Counted from the stretch's first letter, positions 9,221-20,712 are shown. The stretch: 64,000 bases of DNA from Bathymodiolus brooksi (GCA_963680875.1 OY804588.1:56432369-56496368); one strand, 5' to 3'. The notes: generated from the sequence alone by a model not told the origin. Numbers and translations: made by a program.

Positions 9221-10182
9221 TTATTCCATTGGAATCCATCCAGGATAAAAATGGTCAGAATAATTTGAATATAATCTTGAAATTGGCGATCCCGGTTTAT
9301 CCGGGTATTTGTAATACACAGTTGTCCCCCTTGTCACCCATGATACCATCCATCCATATGTTCCAACAGTCATTAGTGTATGATTTGTCAGTGTTAGCAA
9401 TGCCATATCTAATATCCCAGAATTCCCTTCTACTATAAAAATGTCTTCTGATTTTGGCAAGATCTCTTTCGCCCATGAAATATCATTCGCACAAACTATG
9501 AAGAAACAATTCGTAAAGCGACTTCTATAATAGTCCATTCCTTCTATTAAATAACTTTTGGGAGCAAATTGTTTACCAAAAACATTTGTTTCGTATGATG
9601 AAAACTTTCTTATATGTACGCCAATGAATGTTTTCTTTATACCGGAAGTGACGTTTCTCGATAACACAATCTGGTGCAATTGTTGTTGGGCTTCATTTAA
9701 AATGTGCGGTTTTATTTGAAATATCTTTCTCAATTCTGATTCATATTTTTGCCAATACCTCCAAGATTGGAAATATCCATGAAATGATAAATCTCTATCG
9801 TCTGGTAAATTTTCAAATTTATAATCGTAACCACAATGGTATCGGTCGTCAATATATTTCCAGAAACACCAGCAACTGAATCTATTATAACCATATAAAC
9901 TCCATGTGTTTGGCCTTATGTTAAAATATCGAGTCAACATATTGCCTTCCGGTATTATTAACTGTAAGTTCTTTTCCCGCCCTTTACTGTATGCGAAAGC
10001 ATAGTGGAAAAACTGGTTCCCTATTCCACCGTGGAAGGACATGCATACCATTTTATTCCGTTGATGTCCATTTTGTAAAAGAGGTGTACATATAAATAAA
10101 TACGTGAAAATGTATAGCAGAATGAAAATACAAGCTAAGAGAAATAGAAACTTCAAAAATATCTTCAAAAGTAATAATTTTC
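9221..10182 (-). CDS. Alpha-1,2-fucosyltransferase-like protein (GT11), last exon
   Basis: This is a single long 3'-terminal exon of about 320 codons. GT11 enzymes transfer fucose from GDP-fucose to galactose in the Golgi. The protein reads as type II: a hydrophobic anchor in the first 27 residues, a short stem, then GGIGNQFFHYAF (the N-terminal GGLGNQ-type motif), a GVHIRKFSSY segment at the nucleotide-binding HxRR position, a CANDISWAKE segment, and DMALLTLTNHTLMTVGTYGW near the C-terminus. Possible N-glycosylation sites include NVTS, NHTL and NYSD. No ATG precedes the hydrophobic segment. Instead the frame opens at a strong acceptor (pyrimidine tract plus CAG, ending 10183), so the start codon must lie in an unseen upstream exon. 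Oddity: the usual HxRRxD reads His-Ile-Arg-Lys-Phe-Ser here. The family call is firm; activity is uncertain. Confidence 0.88.
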
Positions 10183-11400
10183 CTGAAAAAAGAAGAAGAA
10201 AATATTAGACTAAGTCGTAAATATTGGAATGCAATTATGTACATTTTTGGTCAAGGACATTTTCAAATCATGTTGTAAAGTTTGCATGTAATGTTTGCTT
10301 GATTGTTTGGTTGGTTGTTTGTTTGTTAATTTCACGTATTAAATGTTGGATTTGCTGACGATTCCTGGACAAATATTTAATGTATTTTGTTTTGTCTCTC
10401 GACTCTATGTTCGCATTGTTGCTTTTTCCTGATCGGCCATGCATCAATAAATCTCTAGTGATTGAGGTACTGCACGTTCATTATCATAAAAAATGGTTGT
10501 GATTACATGCCGGTCACTTCCTATAAAGGTATAATACAGACGTGCCGTTGGAAGGGGTTCGAAATATTTCAGCCTTCAAATACATGACTGGATCGTAAAT
10601 TCTACTTCAATATATGGATGCTGAATTTTGAGCTGCAATATATCAATGTATGGACTGAGGGCAATAATTTACCCCCCTCCCCCCCCCCCCTCCAACACAC
10701 ACACCTTTATTGGCTAAATTTAAGAAAAACTTAATAACTCCCATTATAGCTAAAATAAAACAGAGAAAACAATTGGTATAGATTATAAGAGTATAGATGC
10801 AAGAGCTAACTAATCTTATTTTTTTATTGCTTGTCAGATTTGAAACTAGCAACCCTCATTTCTCGGTCCACTCCAAAAACTTGCATCCCCCTTTCCACAA
10901 ACTTTTCGGTCCACACCGTCTCCTTTACAATGGGTCTTATGCGAGTTTTGGCATTTCACACACATGTGGAAAGCAAATGCATGACCGCATCATTTCACTA
11001 AGAGAAGAGGGTTGACCCATATACTAGTTTAAACCCGCCACTTTTTTCATTGAAGTGCTGGAACCAAGCCAGGAAAGTGAGCGGTCATGTATTTGTGTGT
11101 TTGTGGTATCAATTTTTTCTCTGTCTACGATTTTTACATTTGATTTTGGAATTGTTCCCAGTGGGTGATATATTTTTTTTTCATGTTATATATTAATGGA
11201 TTAACAACAACAACAACTGAAAAATATTAGAATGAGTCTCGTTTTCAAACAGCAAACATATAAATTAAGTGGGGTTTCATGCTGAATAAATATATACATC
11301 GGAATGTTTTTCAATCCCTATAGCTGCAACCTTGTACCTAATTCTACCTACAATGACCCTCTGTGTGGGATTATTAACGATTATTAACGATATTGATGAC
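10183..11400. other. Non-coding stretch upstream of the fucosyltransferase-like exon
   Basis: This should hold the 5' exon or exons and promoter of the minus-strand gene, but I cannot place them. It contains a poly-C/CA tract at about 10673-10705 and a loosely conserved repeat (10520-10660) resembling 17290-17480. Confidence 0.5.
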
Positions 11401-11411
11401 CTGGGCCATTA

Positions 11412-11618
11412 GAACACGCCGTCGTTGAAGATGATATACATTATTTTCTGGAATGTCCTTTATACCTGAACGAAAGAAGAACACTTCTGAGTAATTGCGA
11501 CGATATCAATATCAATATTGAAACTTTGCTCTTTGGGAACGATAAGTATAGTTATGACGTCAACTCCAAAATATTTGGAAAAGTTCGAACTTTTATAAAT
11601 CAATCAAAAATATTTTAG
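11412..11618 (+). pseudogene. LINE reverse-transcriptase ORF, C-terminal fragment
   Basis: The last 68 codons of a non-LTR retrotransposon ORF2 remain open to TAG. The residues EDDIHYFLECPLY followed by NERRTLL are the C-terminal His/Cys motif common to CR1/jockey-type LINEs. A 3' UTR-like tail runs to about 11826 and includes an AATAAA signal. Everything 5' of the fragment is missing or decayed (5' truncation). Confidence 0.75.
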
Positions 11619-11999
11619 GGCTAATGTCAGCAATTTTTCACTTTTTCACTTTTTCACTTGTACTTCTTGCTTTCTTCCTGTGTCTAAATTTTAAATGTCT
11701 ATTGTCTGTGTTTTGTTTTGCTGTCATTAATTCATGTGTATAATTTGTAAGGAGAGGACTTCATATAAGTTGGTATAACTTGCTGTCCAATCCTATTGTT
11801 TATGTACAATAAAATATTATTAAACTAACACGCCGTCCATTCATGGTCAGTATGTTTGTATAATAAAGGATCACTATCAAAGTATTGACATTTGTTGTTT
11901 ACAATTGTCGTGGAAATGTTTATTTTGGTGTCTTAGTTAAAATGATATGATATTGATTCAAATATTACTGTTTTCATAGTACTCTGATACGATAACATT

Positions 12000-12325
12000 T
12001 GTCTGGGGGTACTGGTGACGGTTCCCACGGCTTAAACCCGCAAAGCTGCCCAGCTCGTACCCAGGTGGCGGTTAGGGGAACCCTCTAGATGGGGGTGTCA
12101 TGTTATAATACGGAAAGCCTGAGTGTGAAGTATAGCGGGTAACGTGTTTGGAGAGTGCCACGCTGACTGCATGTTACAGACCTCGTTTGTATATTTCGGA
12201 AAATACTAGGCGCAGTGTAGCCATACAAAAGGCAAATGTTGTTGTCTCTACTTTTATCTCCACACCTTTTCAGTGGCAGTTAAGTCGTTTTTCCGGTTGA
12301 TCAATTCCTTCTCTCATTTCTATAT
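12000..12325 (+). repeat. Dispersed repeat, pair of 6618-6860, with a GC-richer leader
   Basis: 12000-12095 is a leader (gtacccaggtggcggttagg). 12098-12325 aligns block by block with 6618-6860. Confidence 0.55.
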
Positions 12326-12334
12326 AGTTTATTT

Positions 12335-12479
12335 AAGGAATATTTTGAATTTTTGAACAGATTAAACGATATAACCTGCTTTGGGAGGTTTACGCTTAAT
12401 GAATCGCGAAGCTGTTAATGAAAAGCGTATATTGTTCCAAACCAGGTTATAACTTGTTCAAAAATTGAAAATATTCCTT
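12335..12479. repeat. Foldback element, 145 bp
   Basis: The outer arms are aaggaatattttgaattttt and aaaattgaaaatattcctt. An inner pair, ataacctgctttgg and ccaaaccaggttat, also folds. One long imperfect hairpin is predicted. Confidence 0.8.
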
Positions 12480-12699
12480 ATAATTTAATTTTTGCAACAA
12501 AATTTAATGATCCCTCGATTTTAATTACGATTATTCCATGGGACTATGTGAATTAGTCATTTGTGCATGATTACATTGGCGGCGTCACCATACCAACCCA
12601 TGTTTACAAGTATAACCAATGTTGGTACAGGCGGATCAGCCAATCAGATTGCAGTATTCACGGCAAATTAAATTATATATTATTGAACTTGTTCTTTTC

Positions 12700-12740
12700 T
12701 TGAATATAGTTTAAATACTGCTCGCTGGACGCTAAACAAT

Positions 12741-12771
<31 letters not shown>

Positions 12772-12925
12772 CCACAACATGTGGCTGGCGATATTACTAG
12801 TATATTTTGTGGTTTTTACATGCATATAGTTGTTATATGTTGTTGAACTTGTTCTCGTCCTGAATATAGCTGAGATACTGTTCTCTGGACGTTAAGCAAT
12901 AGTCAATCAATCAAACCATAACATG
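12700..12925 (+). repeat. Two SINE-2 3' tails with (AATC)n
   Basis: Tail blocks (ctgctcgctggacgctaaac, then (aatc)n at about 12742-12770; and ctgttctctggacgttaagc at about 12880) occur twice, each followed by a copy of 'ccacaacatgtggctggcga' or a close variant. This looks like a roughly 120-bp tandem duplication. Confidence 0.65.
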
Positions 12926-12939
12926 TGGCTGGCGATATT

Positions 12940-13165
12940 ACTAATAGGAAGAAGAATTTGAAGATATACCAAAGGGGTAATCAGAATCCGTATATCGAAG
13001 AAGAACAGACAACACAATGGTCAAAAGAAAAAGTACAAAAGGACAAACAACGATCTACAAAACAATCACATAAAACTATATATCGAGTAACACGAACCCC
13101 ACTAAAAACCGGGGGTGAACTCAGATGCTCCGGAAGGGTAAGCAGTTCCTGCTCCATTAGTATAT
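12940..13165 (-). repeat. Retroelement 3' tail, reversed
   Basis: It reads the reverse of 57240-57455: gaagataccaaaggggtaat, atatcgaagaagaacagaca, cgggggtgaactcagatgct, ccggaagggtaagcagttcc. Confidence 0.75.
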
Positions 13166-13368
13166 TTATTGTACTTACGATTTTTATATACATCATATAG
13201 TTTTCTGATATTTGTATGGATAATCCTCATATTTCCTATAAAAATAAAAATAAATGTGATAAAAAGTTCCATGGGAACCTAATTAGGAAATGAGTCGTCC
13301 GCGTATCCAAATGTTTTTAATTTAATTCATTATTTATTTAACGAGGATTACTAACAGCCAACGGCTAC

Positions 13369-14889
13369 CAGGGGCGGATCCAGGATTTCAAGTTAGGGGT
13401 GGCGTACTTAAAAAAATTGCGCCGAGCGGAGGGTATTTCGTGTGAGAATTCGCGATTTTACGCCAAAAAAGCAGATTACAGAATCTCTCTCCTACCCCTA
13501 ACCTCCAATTCTAAAAATAAAACCGTGATGAGCAAACTACATTGTATGTCAAATTTGTAGTTTAAGTTTCACTTCAATCCATTGAGTGGTTATTTAGGAG
13601 TTGCGGGTTGCAGAATCCTCCTCTTACCCCCTCCACCCGACCTTCAATGAAAATTCTAAAAAACATTGTGCACAACTACAATGTATTTCAAGTACATTAT
13701 ATAGTTTAAGTCAATCAATTGCGTGGTTACAGTCAGGGGAGTTGCGGATTGCAGAAATCTTACAGACGGACGGACGAACGGACGGAGATCAAGTGTTTGA
13801 GCAACGGGCGTAAAAACCTCATTACACTAAAAGGTCAAACAACAAAAATGTATCAAAGTTCTCGAGAAATATGCTTACGGAAATCAGGTGTGAGATGTGC
13901 ATAAACCATTTTGTCGAGATTATTTTCACACTTTCATGTGCAGTTGTAGATATTAATTTATTACAAATAAATTGTAGTCAGAATGTTTTGTTAAAAATGT
14001 GTAAAAAAATTGTCCAGACATCCATTGGTAGATATAAATAATATAAACGTATACGGACAAAGGATTTGTACACACTTTCTTGTGCAGATACCTCGGGCAG
14101 ATGCAGAGATTGTTACAAATAAATTGCCGCTATTTTTTTTATTTTTTTTTATTAATATGTTACTTTTGTATTTTAATGTACAATATACCAACGCGTAATT
14201 TTACTGATCTTTACTTGAAAAGTAAAAGGCAACATTTTCGGGTATTTATATACAAATCAAATTTATATTTTTTTTCATATGAAATTGCAGAATTTCGAAT
14301 TCAAGACCTATTTGAACCATTATTTAAAGAGAAGTGACCATTTTCTTGGGACACTCAAGTTTCTACACACTATCTCAGTTTCATCATCTGATTCTCTCGT
14401 TATAGGTTTTCGTTGTATGTTTTATAAATGAGATCAATTGTTAAATTAATTATTCGAAGTATTGATTGAATTTACTTTTTAGTTTACCGTTGACTTTTCT
14501 CCTCTCGTCGAGGAATAAGAAATGTATCCAATCTTGCTTGTTTTCTTGGCCTAGAATTTTCGTCCATTTTATAATTTCTAAATAGCACGTGTACATGTAG
14601 TTGTAAAATTGACTGCAGAAATAATGTTTAGTTAGCGTGAGAAAATAGTTGATGTCTGGTACCTCGGAACCAATCAGAATGGAATAATCTTTGAACTACT
14701 GACGGCGAATACATATATGAATCAGCGAACACATCCAACGTGTATTTACAATGTGTAAGAATATTTTACAACAGGTCACGAGTTAACCATTCATGAAAAA
14801 GTTATTTATTGAACTGCTTAATTAACGTTGTATAACATATGCTTTGCGAATTTTAGGGGGGGCGCACGCCCCCTCTAAATCCGCCACTG
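13369..14889 (+). mobile_element. CAGGGGCGGATCC-family TIR element, 1521 bp, GCTAC target duplication
   Basis: The left end is CAGGGGCGGATCCAGGATTT, the right end is AAATCCGCCACTG, and it is flanked by GCTAC at 13364-13368 and 14890-14894. The body has no transposase frame and is shared with 33934-35457 and 43261-45229, so this is a non-autonomous family. Confidence 0.88.
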
Positions 14890-15120
14890 GCTACAAGTAG
14901 CTCTCCTAAACATATACAGATTATACACAATAATGATAAATATGATGAAATAACATTAGACGAACGACAATATATACAGAATAAGGCACACAAACATACA
15001 CATTTTTATACAGATGCTCTCACTGACACACACGCACTCAAAAACAGACATGTCAGGAAGTGTGTAAGGTTGTGATGAAAGTGATATGATAATGAGACAA
15101 TAGTTTCTTCCTATTATACA

Positions 15121-15372
15121 GGGGCCGTCGTGGTCGTATGGTATTTGGATTGAGAACTACCTGTGCAATCAATGCCTATCACCACTAGAGTTGTGAGTTC
15201 GAACACCGTTCATGGTGAGGTGTACTCGATACAACATTATGTGATAAAGTTTGTCAGTGACTTGCGACAGGTCGGTGGTTTTCTCCGGGTACTCCAGTTT
15301 CCTCCACCAATAAAACTGACCACCACGATATAACTGAAATATTGTTGAAAGTGGCGTTAAACAACATCAACT
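15121..15372 (+). repeat. SINE-1, full length
   Basis: It runs from ggggccgtcgtggtcgtatg through agttgtgagttcgaacaccg, ggtcggtggttttctccggg and ggtttcctcc-like 'agtttcctccaccaataaaa' to gttgaaagtggcgttaaaca. Confidence 0.92.
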
Positions 15373-15727
15373 AATTTCTTACTATTGTACAATTCAACAA
15401 TGTTAATCATGAATTTTGAAATCGAATTCGTCCAGTAGATTTGATAAATTGGAATACACAATTAAAGAGTTCGAGGTTATACCTACTGATGCACAATCAT
15501 TACTTCCTTCTAATACAATTTGACAGAGATAGATATTAACATTTAATTCAGTCTAGTCTTGTATTGGCTATCGGATCAAACTCATGGTCAGTATATATCT
15601 ATTTGTATAGTAAAGGAGCCCTATGAAGTTATTGACATTCTCTGTTTACAATTGTCGTGGAAATGTTTATCTAGGAGTCTTATGTCAAATGATATTATGT
15701 ACAGAAATGTATTGGTTCACATATTAC
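15373..15727. other. Unique-looking stretch, no gene seen
   Basis: AT-rich sequence between two SINEs. The segment from about 15575 resembles 11845-11990 (both contain catggtcagtatat/tttgta and acaattgtcgtggaaatgtt), so it is part of an unnamed dispersed repeat. Confidence 0.5.
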
Positions 15728-16085
15728 TAAACCACATCGGTAGTGTAACGGTCAGCGTGTTCGCCTCGAGTGTAGTAGGTCGTGGATTATAGCCCTTGTC
15801 GAGTCAAACCAAAGACGATGAAATTGGTATTTGTTGCTTCTCCGCTAGGTACGCAGCATTAAGGAGTATGAACAAAGATTAGTTGGTTCGGAATCAGGAT
15901 AATGTGTCTACAGTGGAGCAACATGTCTACCCCCAGATTATTTTTTCAGCGACCTAGTACTATAAAGATTCAATTGTGCGTGTTGGCTTAGTACAAAGCG
16001 GACATTATTATCATCATTTCATCATGTTGTTCTCGCTATGATATTCACTGAAAAAATTGCTGAATTGGCGTTAAACAACAATCAC
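15728..16085 (+). repeat. SINE-2, full length
   Basis: Head 'cggtagtgtaacggtcagcg' and 'gcctcgagtgtagtaggtcg'; body cagcattaaggagtatgaac and ggttcggaatcaggataatg; tail aattggcgttaaacaacaat. Confidence 0.92.
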
Positions 16086-16124
16086 TCACTCTATCAGATC
16101 AAGATATAGTATACAATAGGTACA

Positions 16125-16385
16125 TGCTGCTTCTCTGATAAGCACCCAGCTTTAAGGAGTATGAACAAAGACTGGCTTGTTCGGAATCAGGATAATGCGT
16201 CCGAGTGAAGCGATATGTCTACCCGTCGACTGTCATTACAGTGAGCTAGCACTATAAATATCCAATTGTGCATGTTGGTGTAGTTCAAAGCAGACCTCAT
16301 CATTATCGTCATTTCATTATGTTGCTCTCGCCATGATATTCACTGAAAATAGCTCATTTGGCGTTAAACAACAATCACTCACTCA
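16125..16385 (+). repeat. Second SINE-2 body, headless, in tandem
   Basis: It repeats the body and tail of the previous SINE (agctttaaggagtatgaaca to gcgttaaacaacaatcactc) without the tRNA-like head. Confidence 0.88.
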
Positions 16386-16689
16386 ATGTTATGGAAACTA
16401 TGTCTACTAACTGGCGAAGAACAAGATCTTTTGAACATAGACAATGTATAAAAGATTAATAAAAACACATTTATTTTCGCCTGAACATTGCATTTTATTC
16501 TGCGGAGTATATTTGGTTATTGATGTATATTCTCCGTATCTTCGATTTTTAAGAAATAAAAACGTAGATATCAAATCTAGTGAGAACAACATATTTCTGG
16601 AATAACCATCATCAGGTACACTCAAAGGCAAAATATTTGAAAGCCAAAGAATTTAAAAGTCTTTGGGAGCAAGAAAACAAAAGGCCCTC

Positions 16690-16765
16690 ATCATTGATTG
16701 ATTGATTGATTGATTGATTGGTGTTTAACGCCAACTTTAGCAATATTTCAGCTATATCGTGCCCT
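16690..16765 (-). repeat. SINE-2 tail, reversed, with (ATTG)n
   Basis: (attg)n is followed by ggtgtttaacgccaacttta and caatatttcagctatatcgt. Confidence 0.8.
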
Positions 16766-17484
16766 AATCAGAATAGCCAAGAAACATGAATATTTCCTCG
16801 TATATATATTATATAACCCTTACCTGGTTAAAATCGGTTACAAAAATATGTAATTTAGGTCTATTATAAGGCGCATGCATGAATGACGTCAATCAAAACA
16901 AGATTTACTGCTTACATGAAGTATTGTATAATTATTGTTATGTAATATCTGTTTTCCTTATACAATACATGGTATTTTGTAAAGTTTCATTAAGCTTTCA
17001 ATCAGTGTTTGTAAACATTGAGTGTTTTGAAACGTTTTCATCGGTTAAATTCAAATAGCAATTACTAATGTTCAAAAGATAGGCCAAACCAACGATACAC
17101 ATATTTTTAAAACAAATCTTTTTGATACGCACATGTTCAAGGACAAGTATATCGTGCTATTTATTTATATATATTTTTTTTTTTTTAAAACAGAATTGTG
17201 TGTCTCACTGAGGAATATAATTTCTATTGTACAAAAATGTCATATTGTGTTTCTCTGTGTGATTGAAATAATGATATCATACGAACAATAATATAATAAC
17301 ACGGGTGGGGTGGGATGGGGAGGGGGAGGACGTGCGTCACAACCTTAATATAGGTATAAAGACGTGCCTCTGAAATGGGTAAACTTTTTCATCTTTCAGG
17401 TATATGATTGTGATGCAATTTTTCCAATTTAATATGTAAATGGGTGGGTATTTTTCAGCTATGATATATCAATGGGTCATATTT
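16766..17484. other. No gene seen
   Basis: AT-rich sequence with T-runs, a G-rich tract at about 17302-17332 and the repeat-like segment 17340-17480 resembling 10520-10660. Confidence 0.5.
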
Positions 17485-17568
17485 CAGGGGCGGATCCAGG
17501 ATTTCAAGTTAGGGGGGGGGGGGCGCACTTAAAAAAATTGCTGGGGTATTTCGTGTGATCCGCCCCTG
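17485..17568. mobile_element. 84-bp miniature CAGGGGCGGATCC element, TATTT target duplication
   Basis: The ends are CAGGGGCGGATCC and GGATCCGCCCCTG-like (gatccgcccctg), flanked by TATTT at 17480-17484 and 17569-17573. Only the two ends and a short middle with a G-run remain. Confidence 0.88.
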
Positions 17569-17702
17569 TATTTCTGCAAGCCAATCCCCTCCCATCTTTT
17601 AACAGCAACACAGCTTTGATAAAAAAAATATTGTTCTTACAATATTGTATCTCTACCCACTTATTTTGTTTTCTGAATTATCTATTGTGTGTATATACAT
17701 AT

Positions 17703-18070
17703 AGAGTGAGTGAGTGAGTGAGTGTTGTTTAACGCCAACTCAGCAATTTTTCAGTTATATCATGGCGAGAACAAGTTAATTATCAATGAGATGATGATGC
17801 GGTCCGCTTTATTCTAGACCAACAGGCTGAGTTGGATTGTTATAGTGCTAGCTCAATGAAACAACAGTCCGCGGATAGACATGTCGCCCCACTCGGACAC
17901 ATTATTCTGATTCCGAGCCAACCAATCTTTGCTCTTACTCCTTAATGCTGCGTGCTTAGCGGAGAAGCAACAAATGCCAATTTTATAGTCTTTGGTTTAA
18001 ACCGACGGGGCTCGAACCCACGATCTACCGCACTCGAGGCGAGCATGCTAACCATTACACCACCGATGCT
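17703..18070 (-). repeat. SINE-2, full length, reversed, with (GAGT)n
   Basis: (gtga)n, then ttgtttaacgccaactcagc, ttatatcatggcgagaacaa, ggctcgaacccacgatctac and accattacaccaccgatgc. Confidence 0.92.
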
Positions 18071-18375
18071 GTTATATATTTATATATTATCCTGCAATCA
18101 GTACATTTGCTGTACAAATATGCTATACGAATACATTTTTGCTTTATTCGTACTAGACGCATAAACTTTTCAGCCTACGAATAAACTTTCCTGGTACTCT
18201 GTAGCTATGTACAGCGGAGGGCGCAGACAAGTATGAAACTGGTACTAATGTAACGCGGACTACGAAGAAGACACCCTTGACAACATTTATGAAAGGCGAG
18301 GAATGACGCTTGTTTCTGTCCTTTTTGCTTAAATCTGACAAGTTTTCCGACTTTTTTGACATTGCAGGATAAACA

Positions 18376-18523
18376 CAATATACGTACATTGTCGTCAAAT
18401 ATAAAATTCATTTGTACTCGCTGCGAAACAGGCCTGAAAAGCTCGACGAAGGCTCGCTATTCTGCCTGTTTCTAAAGCTCGTACAAATAAATTTTATATT
18501 TACCGACAATGTACGTATATTGT
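18376..18523. repeat. Inverted repeat 1 of a double foldback region
   Basis: Arms 18376-18420 (caatatacgtacattgtcg...) and 18479-18523 (...cgacaatgtacgtatattg) pair over about 40 bp around a GC-richer loop that itself contains aaacaggc/gcctgttt. Confidence 0.85.
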
Positions 18524-18529
18524 ATATAT

Positions 18530-18693
18530 AATGTTGTGTTAGCAATGACTATGCCAATATAGTGGTCAGGGTTGAAGACATAGTGCACGACCCGAAGGGG
18601 AGTGCACTATGTCTTCAACCCTGACCACTATATGGAGTGCACTATGTCTTCATCCCTGACCACTATATGGCATAGTCATTGCTAACACAACAT
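18530..18693. repeat. Inverted repeat 2 with one arm partly tripled
   Basis: aatgttgtgttagcaatgac at the left pairs with gtcattgctaacacaacatt at the right. The inner segment gtgcactatgtcttca...ccactatatgg occurs twice on the right arm and once, reversed, on the left. Confidence 0.88.
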
Positions 18694-18699
18694 TATTAT

Positions 18700-18960
18700 T
18701 ATTATTATGCTGACTGTTATATGTAGACAAAATATATTGAGAACTATTACAATAAAGGAGGTCCTGATATTGGTGACTAATATATTGGATCAGATAGTCT
18801 TGAAAGTGTGAGAATATTCTTTGTTTCATTTAAGGCTTTAAGAATACAAAGATTTTTGAAGTTTGAAATTTAATTAACAACAATAAAAAGTATTAAAAAA
18901 CGTTTAGACGACTATGATAGATTGACAGATTGGATCCGCCCCCTTGCACGTGGACTAGCT
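18700..18960. other. No gene seen
   Basis: AT-rich sequence with a short 'ggatccgccccctt' near 18932 that looks like an orphan end of the CAGGGGCGGATCC family. Confidence 0.4.
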
Positions 18961-19034
18961 ATACTGTATATAGCTTGACAGACAGCTGAAAACCGACCTT
19001 CCCCGCGTGAAACTGGCATAGTAGATGTACTTTC

Positions 19035-19400
19035 GCATTGTATATCTGTGACGGAACAGAAGTTCCTCTATAAAATTTATTCCTAAGAAAATTTATTATG
19101 CAATAAAAGTTCCTAAAGGAATTTATTTTATGTATTACATGTTCCACTGACATAATAAAAATACCATCACAATTTATTTTATGTAATACATGTTCCACTG
19201 ACATAATAAAAATACCAGTACAATGGTATTTTTATTATGTCAGTGGAACATGTAATACATAAAATAAAATCCTTTAGGAACTTTTATTACATTATAAATT
19301 TTCTTAGTAATAAATATTCGGAACTTTTATTATATAATAAATTTTCTTAGAAACAAATATTTTAAGGAACAAATAAGTTTAAAATGAAAAGAATATTACA
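19035..19400. repeat. AT-rich palindromic region
   Basis: The core arms are about 19173-19216 and 19224-19268 (acatgttccactgacataat and attatgtcagtggaacatgt). An extra direct copy of the left arm lies at about 19131-19166. The outer segments (gttcctctataaaatttatt; aaattttcttagaaacaaat) also pair loosely. Confidence 0.8.
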
Positions 19401-19479
19401 TAAAATATGTTCCGATCCAGAAATAAATTTTCTGAGGAACAAACATTGTGGAAGGTTAAGAGTGTTAGTCATATAAAAC

Positions 19480-20710
19480 CTTGAAAATTATGAAAATTAT
19501 CTTTTCTTTATAAACTTGGCATTCGCAGAGACCATTATAACTAATTATTTAAATAAAATCACAAATTATTTAACAAAAACCCATTTAATAAATATTCAAA
19601 AAATATTTGTTTTGATTCTAGTAAAATCTATTCTTTCATTATACGATATTTATTTTGTTAGGTACAAGTATTATATAATATTTATTCTGGTACCCCGAAA
19701 AACTTCTTATTTCGATCAAACATGCAATGAATTCATCTCGGATTGAGTTGTTATGGCTTGTTTGGGACCAAAGCCGATCAAAGTATTATTTTTTTTTGGT
19801 CACACAAAAAAAAAAAAAAATCAAAAAAATCAAATCAAAGTATTATTTAAGGATGGAATTGATAAACCACAAAAGTGCCGAAACGTATGCTATCACCCAA
19901 CGCACCAGCAGCAAAGTGACTTTTTTAATTTTAGTGCTCTATGACTTTATTGTTCAGGATATTCTGTCTTCATTGTTATTGCTTTGTTATAACCTTATGA
20001 TTATGAATGATTATGAATAAATTATAAATACAGTTTTTATCCTTCATTCATCATATAATACTAATAAGACAGAAATGTAAACAATATATATTGAAATGGG
20101 ATACAGTTGGTTCAATACTGAAACAAACAAAAGGGAAACATCAATAAACAATAAAAACACGCATCAAATACGTCGATAAAAAATCTCCAGTTATGAGACC
20201 AAATCTCCAGCCAAAAATTTACAAATCTCCAGTTGTAGCATAGCAACGCTATCACATGTATGGCTAGGTATAAGTATTATATAATATTTAATCTGGTATG
20301 TACAAGTATTATATAATATAATATTTTATTCTGGTCATTAGATAAAACATTTCTATGATATGTATATAAAATCAATGAAGCATAACTAATCACCTGATAT
20401 TTAAGAACTTTTATTATATCATTTACCTATATTAAATGTACCTCTCAAAGGTGGAACAAATGTCATACAGGTGGAATAAATATTCCATAAGACTTGTTCC
20501 ATGGAATATATATTATTCAATTATTTTTTCCTTTTGGAACAAATATTATTAGGAACAAATATACGTTCACATATCAACGCTATATAATTCTTTGCCAAAA
20601 TATCGTATGAACTTATATTACAGAAGAAATTTACAGAAAGCATAATAAATATAAATATATAACCAATACTGCATAATATATGAATGGGTATGGTTTATAT
20701 ACTACGAATA
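19480..20710. other. AT-rich stretch without a recognisable gene
   Basis: It contains an A-run at about 19807-19820 and aaatctccag repeated three times at 20180-20240. No coding region was recognised. Confidence 0.5.
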
Positions 20711-20712
20711 AT

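Noticed and set aside
9229..9438. Plus-strand frame antisense to the fucosyltransferase-like exon
   Set aside because: It is a shadow of the real minus-strand coding sequence.
13369..14889. Repeated short frames such as 'MRVAESSSYPLHP' in the CAGGGGCGGATCC elements
   Set aside because: They are repeated with the element body and are interrupted in different ways. No protein family is recognisable.
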